Below, piece after piece: positions 11,610 to 23,589 of a stretch of 64,000 bases of DNA (position 1 is the first letter of the stretch; each line of letters starts with the position of its first letter). The notes below the pieces were generated by a model. That model was not told the DNA's origin and made no database searches. It worked only from the letters and a program-made list of their open reading frames with translations. The stretch covers positions 182,316,427-182,380,426 of the forward strand of contig CM042691.1 in NCBI GenBank assembly GCA_023614405.1, in the 5' to 3' direction. The position numbers and the translations under genes were made by a program. The DNA comes from Avena insularis. Lineage: Eukaryota; Streptophyta; Magnoliopsida; Poales; Poaceae.

Positions 11610-13445
11610 AAGAGGGAACGACACGGAACCACACAATGAGTATCTCACGGGTAACTCATGGATAGATTCTTCACGAACATCTCTGGAGCCAACGACATGA
11701 AACACGTCAAGGTAAAGGAGGAAACAAAAGGAGATGGTTTTCAAGGTGATAGATAGTTGGTCTTCATAAGGATTGAGACCATGGAGCTTGCAAAAGAGGG
11801 TAAACATCTGAGGGAAGGATCTTCCAACAGATGGAACATGACCACAGACTTCGATATGTAAACCTCTACTAAACAACGTAATAGAGATTTACAGGTGGAG
11901 AGGATAGACACCAATGAAACCAAGCTGTTGAACTACTTTTGACACAGAAGGGTCACTATTTCATTCAACAGAAGGCCAATAAAGAAATGTGTTTTGGTGG
12001 AGAGGACTCATAAGAGCCTCAACGAACATATAGCAAGAGAAACTATTGATTACTGAAATCATGGTCGCTCTTCGAACATGTTTAAGAAAGCAGGAAGGAA
12101 GCTCTTTAATTCATCCAGGACTATCAAAATCCTTTCCAAAGATCATGATATCACTTTACACCACCAAGATGAATAGTTTGGAAGATTCCTGATGACATGA
12201 GAAGAAAGAAACTTCATTCTCAGACTCCAAGTACTTGGCATAACAAGACGCTTGCCATCGTAAAAGGGTCTGGAGGATTGACCAAGGAACATTTAGCAAC
12301 TCTACTTTAAATGTTCTCCTTGATGTTTGAGATACTGATATCAAACTTTTAACAAGCCTTCAATCAGTCATCAAGTAAAGTCTAGACTTCGTTTACAAAG
12401 GAAACCACAAGCACAACTCCTATAATAAAATATAGAAGAAGCCTCATGGAGAGTGGTTATTATTGCTGATTCAAGGAATATGGCGATAGATCTTCCGACC
12501 GATTGTGCCAACCATTACATCAATCTTGCCAGAGTTACAATAGACCTACGTCATAACCTTGAGGAACACCAATCATCATTGCTTCTTGAGATTCATCTTT
12601 GGTTAGTCGAAATGATATTGCAGACTCAGCATGTCTGAATAGAAAGGGTGAAACATTTACACAGAGGTAAAGTCACTAGATTCGCAGGACATGGACTACA
12701 ATGTCAAGCTCCAAAAGATGATCTAGATTGCGGAACCCATGTGATAGCAAATTATCAAAAGATAATTGCATCTACATGAATTGTTTGCAATGAAACACAA
12801 CTGAATCCTGTTTAGGAAACATTTAGAAGGATATCGAAGTTTTGTTGGACTTCTTACCTTCCGTAAACGAATCAATCAGTGGCTTGGTGTGCCTGGAGGA
12901 TCATCTCGAGATGTGAAGGTATCAACCTACCATATCAAGAATTCTTCGCACATGCTTGACTAATTTGAAATGATTCCCAGGGAAACAAAGATAACTCTAC
13001 TCGAATCCATGGCGACATCTTTCAACATTTGCACATGAACCGGGAAGGTTACTTCTAACATCCAAAACACGTACTTCGAGATAACATGAAGATGGTTCTC
13101 AAAATTTTTTTAACATTAATGCCAAATGTTCCATACAAATCTGATATAACATGGAGAAGTTAAGAATGTCATCGATGGGCTCGATAACAAACTTATCTAT
13201 ACACTCCAAGAGGATGGACTCACATGTTGTATGAACAAGGCATAGACATTGGTCAGACCCGAGAACATGAAGATGTACTCAGGTGAAACATCACAAATGG
13301 ATACACCATAAAAGTTGTCCTTGGAACTGAGTTTGATTTGACGATTGCCCAAATAAAATCAAAGGAGGGAAGATAACATATCCACAAAGGACATAATATC
13401 TTACTTCAGCACGAACAAAACTAGACATCCCTTGAAAGAGGAACA

Positions 13446-13450
13446 TAGTT
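13446..13450. repeat. Target-site duplication (nested Gypsy, left)
   Basis: TAGTT here corresponds to GAGTT at 27870-27874, with one mismatch. Confidence 0.75.
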
Positions 13451-14240
13451 TGTCGTGGTGGTGGCACGGCAGATGCCATGGGTAGGCTAAACTTTGGGGC
13501 CAATGGATGCTAGTGGGATCTGGGGAGGGAAGATGTAGTGGATTCTACACACAGAAAGCTAACGCAAAGATCTGTATTTCTCCTTCCTTGGGTTACAAGT
13601 GCTCCTTGAGCTGTATACAAGGAGAAAGAGAGAACTTTACCAGCCTAACGGTACCAAGAATGAGTCGATCCCCTCCTTAGGGTCCAAGCCTGCCCTTATA
13701 AAGGAGAGCCTTGGGTTCCTTTAGGGCTGATGTGGCAAGCATATTCGAGGAATATGCTTGTCCCAATATAGTAGTTCGGCGCCCCCCTTTCCCTGTCGCT
13801 CCCCTAATGACGGCAAGGTTCCAGAGGGGCCCTCCTGTGTGCCTCGAGCTTCAGGACTGTCACCTCCGTGACCTCCTTCTGTCTCTCTGTCGCTCTGCGC
13901 CTTTGTCCCTAGTGCTTGGCTTCGCTCAGATTCTCCCTAGCCTGCTACTAGAGTTTGACTTTAGGCTTCTCCTTCTCCTGCAAGCTTCGTATCATTCGGC
14001 CCTGCCTCGCGTAACTCGGCTTGTCCTTCACCTGCATCAAGATTACTTGGGTTAACCCGGCCGACTTACGCAGTATCTCGGCCGGGTAATGCCTTGCCCT
14101 TACTATAAGGGTCCTGCCCTTCCCTATCTCGGCCGACCTCTACAGGATTTGGCCGACTCAGACTGTAACTCGGAAACTAGACGGGGAACACCCTTTCGTC
14201 TTTCCCCGTCTTTACCCTATCCGGGGTTACCTCCCCAACA
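13451..14240 (-). repeat. Nested Gypsy 3' LTR
   Basis: A 790-bp LTR beginning TGTCGTGG and ending CCCCAACA. It matches 27095-27869 with small indels near 13830-13900. On the minus strand it is preceded by a purine-rich GGGGACTAA that may be the PPT. Confidence 0.93.
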
Positions 14241-14612
14241 TTAGTCCCCGAAGCTGGTATGGTCCCGCCGATAACCTCGGCCGGGTCGTATCAGTTTCAC
14301 GACACTCGTTATGTATTGTTTCCGAGTTATATTGTCGTGGTGATAACACCGTATTTAGTAGTGCACGCCTCGTCCCACCGTGTCATCCTCATCATTGTTT
14401 CTCTAGTTTTTTGTTCCTCTACAGCGTTCTTGACAAGCTACTGATTCTTGTCACGCCTGTTGTGGCGCCTCGTCTGCTCGTTGGGGATCGTGAGCTCCTT
14501 GGTCAATCGTGTGGCCTTCGATGCGGTTCCGCTCAGCGACGTGTGGTCGTGGCTACGATCTGCTACGCCAACTGCCACACCCACGATCCCACTACCTTGC
14601 TTGCGGCTAGGT

Positions 14613-14619
14613 TATAAAG
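14613..14619 (+). promoter_or_regulatory. TATA box candidate for the antisense gene
   Basis: TATAAAG followed by a pyrimidine-rich leader lies about 370 bp before the ATG at 14988. It is the only good TATA-like site between the LTR and the ORF on this strand. A GT at about 14809 (CGGTGAGT) could be a 5'-UTR intron donor. Confidence 0.5.
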
Positions 14620-14987
14620 AGGGGCGTGGCGCCTGGGAGTTTCTTTTTCCCCTTCTTGCTCGCCCGCACCCTTCTTCTTCCTCGCGCTTCTGCGCCCGTT
14701 CGTGGTTCCGCCGCCGCATGCTCATACGGTTCTGCGACGAGGAGGAATCCGCCGCGCTGCTCCGTCTGCCTCGTCGCCACTTACTTGTTCCGGCGTCGTC
14801 GTCGGTGAGTTCTTTTCGGTCTTGCTGCCTAGGCTTTCCTCTAGATCTCTTCGTTTCCTCTTTGTTCGTGCGCTGCGGTTCTGTCGTCGTTCCGCCGCCG
14901 TTTTTGCGTAGAATTGCGACGGGGCCTCGTAGCTCTAAGTTTTCCTCCGCCGGGAGTTGTTCCTCTGGCGATCTTTCCGGCGAAATC

Positions 14988-17900
14988 ATGTCTAGTTCCT
15001 TTAGCGGTGCCCTGGTAGAGGATGATGATGCTGGCTCCGGGCCTGAGCGGGGCTCGTGGCAGGGCTCCTCAGTTACCCGGCGGGAGATCGAGTGGCTCAT
15101 CTGAACCCGGAGGATTCCCACCGAGGTCTCTTGTCGTTTACCCGGCAACGAGTTATCTCCGGAAATTAGGGAGGGCGAGTATGTAGTTTTTATGTCACAT
15201 TTCTCGCGCGGCTTCGGTCTCCCTCTTAGCGATTTTGCAAGAGAGTTTCTCGACTACTTCGGCCTTCAGCCGCATCATCTTCCTGCGAACGCCATCGCTT
15301 CTCTTTCTGCATTCATCTCCGCCTCGGAGGATACTTGACCTATGGCCTTCCGTACCGCGTCTGGAAGTTCTTCCAGATTCGTTCTAATGTAGTCCCTGAC
15401 AAGTCTCTGCACCCTTCCGAGCAACTGCTTACTCAGTGCGGGGCGGCGTCCATTACACCTCGGAGGAAGTCTGTATTTCCTTGTGTCACCGGGTTAGAGT
15501 CGTGCAAGAAGTGGCACAAATCCTTCTTTTACGTCAAGAACAGAGGAACAGAAGACAAGATTCGGCTCCTGCCTTCTCCATTGGTCCCTTCCAAGGTAAA
15601 TTGACTTACAATCCGAGGAGGAGCCACGTCTTGGCCGAGCTTTTGAGACTCGGCTCAAAGAACTGATCCGGGCTGGGTTCTGTGGCGAGGACTTGATGGC
15701 TACCTTCATCGATGTCAATTTGCCCATTCGAAAGGACGCACAAACTTTGCTACATGAGTGGTCCACTTGATCCCAACCGAGTCTCGACCGTCGAGCTGGA
15801 CAATTACCTTGTCTTCAAGCGCGTCCGAGCTATATTTAAGACGGAGATGCCTGAAGATTGGACCTGGGGATTGAAACCGTTTACCCGCGAGCGTCCTCCT
15901 CCCGCAGTAAGTTTAACCCTCACTGCTTTGATTTTCTATTGTTTTCATAGCTGTTTTCCCTAACCTTCCTTCTTTTTCGCCTCACAGAGGTTTGCAGAGC
16001 AAAAGGACGAGGACGCTGAGGTTTTGTCGCTTCCATGGACTGCGGATCGGAATACCCCGGACGTTGGGGAGCCGGACTCCGAAGAATTCGTCCCTAAGTC
16101 GGATCCTGCTATGGTTCGCGCTCGTGGCAAGACTTCGGTCCATGAGGAGGAAGGTGATTCGGACGAGGTCCAAGCTCTTGAGGTAGTTGCCGCAATGCCT
16201 ATTTCTTATGCATTTCCGGCTTCTACTTTCCCAGCTAATCCGGCCGGTCAGGTTCACGATGCCAATCCTATTGCATCCCGGCCCCCAGTTACCTCGGGGA
16301 AACGCGGGGCTCCTGCTAGTGCTTCAGAGGCGGCCCCCAAGAAACGAATGAAGAAGTCTGCTCCGAACCCTCCCAGGCGCAAGACCATGCCTGGGGTCAC
16401 AGGGTAAGTTCGTTTTGCTCGTATTTCTTGTTTCCCTGTTTCTGTTTTTCATCCTGACACCCTTTTTTCTTTCTTATTTTCGCAGTGCTCCGCTTTCCGT
16501 TAAGCCTGGCGGTCCTAGCATGACTAGCCGCCCGATTCGGCAGCCGTCTCCTCCGCCCGTTGAAGATACTAGGATTCCTAGTCCTGCTCGTGCTACGTCT
16601 CCTCCAGCTCCACATATGTCACCCCCTCGTCACGATGCGCCTGATACTCGCGTCTCCGAGATTTCTACCGAACCCGTTGCCCCTCCACTGAATCCGAGCA
16701 TATCCACCGAGCCTCTTTCTACCTCGGTAGCTCCTACTGTAACCCTAGCCGCAGCCGTGGTCGTTAATACCCCGGCGCCCTCAGCGCCTGTGATCCCTCC
16801 TGCTTCTAAGGGCACTGTTCCCATTGCCGAGGTATCGGCTTCTGCTGGTGCCTCCTCTACAGTAAGAAAAACTGTTGCCACCAAGGCTTCCACTTCCCAA
16901 AAAGGTTTGGTCGGCTATTCTCAGCCGAGTATTGCCGACGTGCTGTGTAAAGGGATTGCTCCCGCCAAAGCCTCTACTACTCCGGCCGCCCGACTTGCTC
17001 TTCATACAAGTCCCGGCTAGTGGTTGCACAACATGTCCGAGGTAAAGTCTTAACCCGGACGGCTAGTGGGAACAGCCTCGGCTCGCTGGTGGAATATGCT
17101 CATAACTGGAATGCTGCTGATCAGCTTGAGGGCAATCGAAACAGTCAGCCGTTTCAACTCTCCGACATCAGCAGCCGTTTGGATCAAGCTGCCAAGATTA
17201 TTCTGGATAGCAACAAGATGAACGAGGTAATTGCTACTTCTCGGGGTTTAGACTGATTCTCCATATGCTATTATATATACATTAGTCCCCGAAACTTGCA
17301 AACGAGTAATTTGTTATTCGCTTGGAAGTTTTTATAGTGCTATACTTAACTCAACTTAATTTAGGGTTCGAGCCTATATCCGAGTAGATCTATCTTAAAC
17401 TTTGCTTAAATTTTATCTAGCCGTTCTTTGAATGTCTAGCCACATAGGTCTGGGTTAACTCGGATCTGTTTTGGCTCTGAATATCCAGCCACCTAGATCT
17501 GGGTTAAGTTTTCGCTTAACTCGGATCTGTTTTGGCTTTGAATATCCAGCCACCTAGATCTGGGTTAAGTTTTCGCTTAACTCGGATCTGTTTTGGCTTT
17601 AAATATCCAGCCACCTAGATCTGGGTTAAGTTTTCGCTTAACTCGGATCTGTTTTGGCTTTGAATATCCAGCCACCTAGATCTGGGTTAAGTTTTCGCTT
17701 AACTCGGATCTGTTTTGGCTTTGAATATCCAGCCACCTAGATCTGGGTTAAGTTTTCGCTTAACTCGGATATGTTTTGGCTTTGAATATCCAGCCACCTA
17801 GATCTGGGTTAAGTTTTCGCTTAACTCGGATCTGTTTTGGCTTTGAATATTTAGTAACGGTTTGTTCTGTTGCTTAGGTTGCACATGACCGGCGGACTGC

Positions 17901-19434
17901 TGAATTTCAAAGACTGCTTTTCTCGCACAAGAAGTTGGAAGAAAAATATGAAAAAGTTCTTCCTGTGGTGAAAAAAGCAGGTAAATCGATCATTTTCCTT
18001 GTCATCTCTGATATTGTCATTGTTTTGTCTGCGGGAAGCCGGCTTACTTTGTGGATTAACAGGTAACATCAATAATCTCAACATTCGTCTTGAGAAGAAA
18101 GTCAAGAACTTGGAAAGTTAGTTTTCCATTTACCTCATACTTTTCCCTTTCTAAAACGTGCACTCAGTTTCTCTTACTTCGTTTGACTTCGGTAAAGCCG
18201 CGATATGAACCTTTGCGGCATCTCACCAAGATTGTACGCCCATGCCTGACGTGATGCTGCATTTTTTAGAACAAAGCGCTACCCACTCGACACAGCTAAA
18301 GGAAAAAGATGATGAGATAGCTCGCCTACGGGCCGAGGTGGAGACCCTTAAGCTCTCTCAGAAATCCGAACTAGAAAAGGTCGATCAGGAATTCTCTGAG
18401 GAGAAGAATCGGCTGGCTTTGGAGCTGCAGAAGAATAAAGAACTCCTCGAGGCTGCCGGACTGAAAACTCAGGGAATGAGCGAGGAAATTGCTTCGTTTG
18501 AGAAGAGCAAGATCAACTGGGCTAAGGACCTCCATAAAATGTTGAGTTATATTCATTGTAAGTTTCTTATCACAGCCAGATTATGTTTTTCTCTGTCTTT
18601 GCTGTCTCCTGACGCATTCGTGTTTTGCGCAGGTCACTTCCCAGAAGCTAAGCCTGTCAGCTCAAAAGCGGTTCTTGCAGGTCGAAATCGCCGAGGTGTC
18701 CCTGTTGATTCGGAATACTCGATGGAAGATTTCCTTGTTGCTGTCGGCACTGCTATTGGCCCGATGAAAATTATGGGCAGAGACTTGGTGCAGGCAGCTA
18801 TCCGAGCTTACCATGTTCTCTGGCCGAATACCTCTGGGACTCCTAATATCAACGAGGTCGAATTGCTGGTGCAAAGATTAATGGCCTCTGAAAAACAACT
18901 AAGTCTCTAGAGGGAATCAGCTGGGCGAGCTGGTGCTGATATGGCCCACACCGTTATCATGTCATGGTACGAAGACATTTCTCTTGATATCCTGAGGAAT
19001 TTGCGCACAGGTTCCCGTTGGGTTGAGGATCCCACCTTTGTTGCTCTTCGGCAAGCTCGCGCCTTTCAGCTCGTTGAGTATGCCGACGTGCATACCTGGA
19101 ATGAAGGTCCGAGCTTTCTCCCGAACTCGGATGACGAGGTTGTGGTAGAAGACGCATCAGACAATAACTCGGTTGAACAGGGTGAAGGTGAAGATGATTC
19201 GGCTTCTTCTGGCGACTCCAGTTCGAGCTCGGACGGCAACGGTGACGCGCGATCCTCCTCCAAAGGTACTGGTCATTCAACTGTGCAAACTGATGCCCCT
19301 CAGCAGCCTCCAGCTTCAGCCGGAGTCGTACCCGGGTCTGTGGAAAGCGAGGCAACCTCGGTCGAGGCTCCGCCTATCTCGGAGCATCCGGCTCCTACCA
19401 CAACTGTTGCCTCTCCAACGGAAAATCTTTAAGT
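14988..19434 (+). pseudogene. Antisense, intron-containing 'putative gypsy type transposon' gene
   Basis: Exon 1 starts at ATG 14988 (MSSSFSGALVED) and carries GFGLPLSDFAREFLDYFGLQ then PHHLPANAIASL, the signature of the 'Putative gypsy type transposon' family (PF04195). Likely introns, from GT..AG sites and frame: 15907-15987, 16404-16485, 17227-17877, 17981-18061, 18117-18269 and 18558-18632. Exon 3 is Pro/Ser/Thr-rich. The exon from 18270 is a coiled coil (KEKDDEIARLRAEVETLK). The last exon has YSMEDFLVAVGTAIGP and AGRAGADMAH and ends in an acidic Ser-rich tail with TAA at 19432-19434. It is broken by TGA at 15102 (likely from CGA), a frameshift near 15325, others at about 15600-15760 and 17000-17050, and TAG at 18908 (likely from TGG). 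The cellular role is unknown. It converges with pol. Confidence 0.7.
17440..17850 (+). repeat. 61-bp tandem repeat in an intron of the antisense gene
   Basis: About six and a half near-identical 61-bp units containing ATATCCAGCCACCTAGATCT. 'ATATCCAGCC' recurs at 17481, 17542, 17603, 17664, 17725 and 17786. The array fills most of intron 17227-17877. Confidence 0.93.
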
Positions 19435-19759
19435 TACTACTTGTTCCTGGTATGCCGGGCGTACAATGTCCGTGGAACACTTGTTTATTTCCTGTATGAC
19501 TTGAATCTCCTTTTGCCGTACATTGCTGTGACATATAAATTTGCAGTTATTATAACTTTGTTTAAGTGGGTTTCCATCCGAATTCTGGCTTTGGTAGCCT
19601 ATAATTTTGTTGTTGTTAGGATGTATCTTTGTCTTTGTTTTCTCGTTCTTTAGTCGAGTAATCTGGTTGTGAGCTTCGCACATCACACGGGGTTAATCTG
19701 CTCTTATTCTGAAGTGTGATACCTTTTTTACATCAAGGATTGACTGCTACTTTGGAACA

Positions 19760-20215
19760 ATATATGGCAATCCCCGAGTGACTGCCTGTTCCGCTGAAGT
19801 CTAGTGTGTAAACTAAATTTCAGGAACAATATAAGACCACCGCCGAGGTGCTGGTCAGGGTGTCAAGTTTTGGTGTTCAACATAACACCGCGGCGGTATA
19901 TGTTAGTACACTAGTTGCTGCTTTGAATGCCGATATTTAGTACGTAAAACGAAATTTCAATAACATATAGCAGTCCCCGAGTCACTGTTTTGGACGCCGA
20001 GGTTTAATACAGAGGATGAAATTTCAATAACATATGGCAGTCCCCGAGTCACTGTTTTGGACGCCGAGGTTTAATACATAAGATGAAATTGAAATGACAT
20101 ATGGCAGTCCCCGAGTCACTGCTCTGGATGCCGAGGTTTTAATACATAAGATGAAATTGAAATGACATATGGCAGTCCCGGAGTCACTACTCTGGATGCC
20201 GTGGTTTTAATACAT
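19760..20215 (+). repeat. 67-68-bp tandem repeats between convergent gene ends
   Basis: Units contain GCAGTCCCCGAGTCACTG and GCCGAGGTTTAATAC, at about 19966, 20034, 20101 and 20169, with a more divergent copy near 19763. They occupy the roughly 800-bp gap between the 3' end of the antisense gene and the 3' end of pol. No coding sequence is seen here. Confidence 0.85.
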
Positions 20216-20244
20216 CATTGGTCCTTGACCTTGAAATACTTATG

Positions 20245-21342
20245 CTATGAGTAAAATGGACGAAGCAAGGCTACATTCCATGGCCGCTTCGTTTCTTCGC
20301 CAGCTTTGTCTGCCTTGTTCCTTCCGGGGGATTGAGCGTCGATTAAATAGTAGGCATCGTTATGTAACGCTTTGCTCATGATGAATGGTCCCTCCCATGG
20401 GGGTGAGATCTTGTGCATGCCGGCCATGCGTTGCACCAGTCGGAGGACTAAATCTCCTTCTTTGAATACCCTTGGATTCACCTTCTTGCTGTGATATCGT
20501 CGCAAGTTCTGCTGATAAATAGCTGATCGTGATAGTGCCAGTTCTCTGGCTTCTTCTAGCAGGTCTACAGTATCTTGCCGAGCTATTTCATTTACCTCTG
20601 AGGTTGTATACTGAGTAAATCTTGGCGAGTCATGTATTATGTCGGCTGGAAGCACAGCCTCTGCCCCGTATACCAGAAAGAATGGTGTGTAGCCTGTTGA
20701 TCTATTCGGAGTAGTCCTGAGGCTCCATAATACGGCCGGGAGTTCCTCAATCCATCATCCTGCCGACCTTTGCAGTGGTTCAACAAGTCGTGGTTTTATT
20801 CCTGATAATACTAGTCCATTGGACCTCTCTACTTGCCCATTAGATGCTGGGTGAGCTATAGAGGCAACATCTAGTCTTATGTGTTTCTCTCTGCAAAATC
20901 TGGCGAAGGATCCTTCCGCAAAATTTGTGCCATTATCCGTAATAATACTGTGCGGATACCCATATCTTAAAATAATATCTTTGAGAAATTTCACTGTTGT
21001 GGGCCCATCGCATTTTTTTATTGGTTTCACTTCAATCCATTTTGTGAACTTGTCCACCATAACTAATATGTGGGTCATTCCCCCTCGGGACGGCTTAAAT
21101 GGTCCCACCATATCTAAGCCCCACACAGAAAATGGCCAAGTGATGGGTATTGTTTTTAACTCGGCCGATGGCATATGTATCCTAGTTGCATGTCTCTGAC
21201 AACCATTGCATTTTTCAACCAACTATTTGGCTTCTTTCAACGCCGTTGGCCAATAAAATCCATGCCTGAATGCTTTGGCTACCAAGGCACGAGATGAGGC
21301 ATGGTGCCCACACTCTCCTTGATGTATATCCAGGAGGATCTC
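20245..21342 (-). pseudogene. Nested Gypsy pol: integrase
   Basis: It inserts the element into DNA. Pieces in order: zinc-binding region with HHASSRALVAKAFRHGFYW and CNGCQRHATRIH; catalytic core with D in VWGLDMVGPFKPS, D in SIITDNGTNFAEG and E in HPASNGQVERSNG (21222-20755); then a C-terminal part with YHSKKVNPRVFKEGDLVLR and PPWEGPF, ending RPFYS (20655-20245). All three catalytic acids are present. Three nonsense codons interrupt it: near 21344 (TAG, probably TGG before), near 21225 (TAG, probably CAG) and near 20755 (TGA, probably CGA). All are C-to-T or G-to-A changes. Confidence 0.9.
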
Positions 21343-23589
21343 CTAGCCTTCTGCCGAACTCACACATTTCTGCAATATGCTTGTGACGCTTCTTTTATAT
21401 AGCTCATTGTTTATGATTGTATAAGCTTTTGCTCTCCTTACAATTTGTCTAGCTAATACTTCATTATCCGGCAGTGTCGACTCTTTAAGGTAAGAGAATA
21501 TGGGTTGCGCCCATGGCGGTGTGACTTTTTCTGGTGTACTCTCATTGTATATTTCCATGGTTTCTGCCGACATATCCGTCTCGGCTTTATCTATGATTGT
21601 GCTTACTTCTGCTGTCCTCCTCTTGGGGGATTCCGAGTTATATTGCTGGTCTACTTCCATCGGCACATTGTCTGCTGCCGAATTAGCCGGGATAAAGATA
21701 GATTCGTATTCTGGTGAAGGGATTATTGATGGTTTTCTGAGGTGTTCCAGGGCAATACCTGGTGGAATTGACTGCCGGGTTGATCCGAGCTTTGACAACG
21801 TGTCTGCGGCATCATTTTCTGCCCGAGGTATGTGGCTAAATTCACATCCTTCAAAGTATCCACTGATCTTTTGCACATGAAATCTGTATAAAGCCATATT
21901 AGCATCTAATGCATCCCAATTGCCTGAGACTTGTTGTACTACTAGGTCCGAGTCCCCATAGCATAAGATTCGGCGTATGCCGATCTCTTTTGCTACTTTC
22001 AGTCCATGGACTAGTGCTTCATACTCAGCTACATTATTAGACACGGCAAAATGTATTTGTAGCACATATTTCAGCTGATCTTTTTTAGGCGAGGTTAACA
22101 CTATTCCTGCCCCCAAACCATGTCTTAGTTTGGAACCATCGAAATGCATCGTCCAATAATTTGGATCTGGTAATGGTGGCTCATACTGCGCTTCGGCCCA
22201 GTCTACGAAGAAGTCGGCGACTGCTTGAGATTTAATTGCGTCTCTCCTATCAAATTGTGGAGCGTATGGCGACAACTCGATTGCCCATTTCGCTATTCGG
22301 CCACTTGCGTCTTTGTTGCTTAATATGTCGGCTATGGGCGCCTCACAAATCACTTTGATGGGATGCTCTTTGAAGTAGTGTTTAAGCTTTTTCGCTGACA
22401 TATATACTCCATAAGCCATCTTCTGATAATGTCGGTAATTCTGCTTTGAAGTGGATAATACCTCACTTAAATAATACACCGGCCTTTGTATCAACTTACC
22501 ATCTTCGAGCCGTTCCACTACGATTACAACACTCACTACTCTGTTAGTGGCTGCTATGTAGAGCAGCATAGGATCTTTTGACAATGGAGAAGCTAAGACA
22601 GGCGCTGTGACCAACATCTTTTTCAATTCACGAAATGCACTGTCTGCTTGCAGGGTCCAAATGAATTTATCTGATTTCTTCATCAGCTGATATAGTGGTA
22701 GTGCCTTTTCTCCCAGCCGACATACAAACCGGCTGAGCGAGGCTAGACAACCTGTGAATTTTTGTACATCCTTTAAGCATCTTGGCAATTCCATTCTTTC
22801 TATTGCCTTTATCTTTGTTGGGTTGGCCTCTATACCTCGGCTGGATACAAGAAAACCAAGTAATTTTCCTGCCGGCACGCCAAACGTGCATTTTTCCGGA
22901 ATAAGCTTCATTCGGAACCTTCTCAGGTTCGCGAAAGTCTGCCGGATATCTTCCAGTAACGTTTTGCTTTCCTTGGTTTTGATGACCACGTCGTCTACAT
23001 ATACTTGTACATTTTTCCTATCTGATCGTGTAGACATTTTTGCATACATCTCTGATATGTTGCTCCTGCGTTTCGCAGGCCGAATGGCATTGTGCGATAG
23101 CAATAAGCCCCTACGGGGTAATAAATGCAGTCTTTATTTGATCGGCCGGATTTAACGGTATCTGGTGGAAACCAGAGTACGCGTCTACAAATGATAATAA
23201 CTCACAACCAGCGGTCGAATCAATGACTTGGTCTATTCTAGGCAATGGAAAAGGATCTTTTGGACACGCCTTGTTCAGGTTCGTGTAATCGATACACATT
23301 CGCCATACAATGGCTACATTGGGATCATCTTTCTTCTTTTCTACCAGCACCGGATTCGACAACCAATCCGGGTACAACACCTCCATGATGAACCCGGCTG
23401 CGAGGAGCCGAGCTATTTCATCCTTCTCCTGTCTTCGGCGAAGCGGCGGAGAGGTTGCTTCACCGGCCTTGCTCCTGGCCTTACATTCAAAGAGTGCTCA
23501 GCCAACTCCCTCGGAACACCTTGCAGATCCTGAGTTGACCATGCAAATATGTCCCGATTCTCACGGAGGAAGTTGGTGAGCTCGCTTTC
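21343..23589 (-). pseudogene. Nested Gypsy pol: reverse transcriptase and RNase H
   Basis: It copies element RNA to DNA and degrades the template. The first part (about 23570-23111) includes LAEHSLNVRPGARPVKQ, then WRMCIDYTNLNKACPKDPFP and LLSFVDAYSGFHQI. The palm motif YVDDVVIK lies at residues 35-42 of the 586-codon frame 23103-21343. This is followed by KCTFGVPAGKLLGFLVS, a connection domain, and an RNase H of the RVT_3 type with FDGS, AEYEAL and GDSDLVVQQ carrying the acidic residues. Breaks: a TAG stop just after gag-protease (23590), a frameshift near 23430, and two frame changes around 23105 and 23020, between which TMPFGLRNAGATYQ is read in the third frame. Confidence 0.93.

Larger units (their letters stand above)
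11429..13450 (-). other. LARD-1 internal domain, 3' half (non-coding)
   Basis: No ORF with a recognisable domain. It contains a 57-bp tandem duplication near its left end. It is interrupted at 13450 by the nested Gypsy and continues at 27870. Confidence 0.7.
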
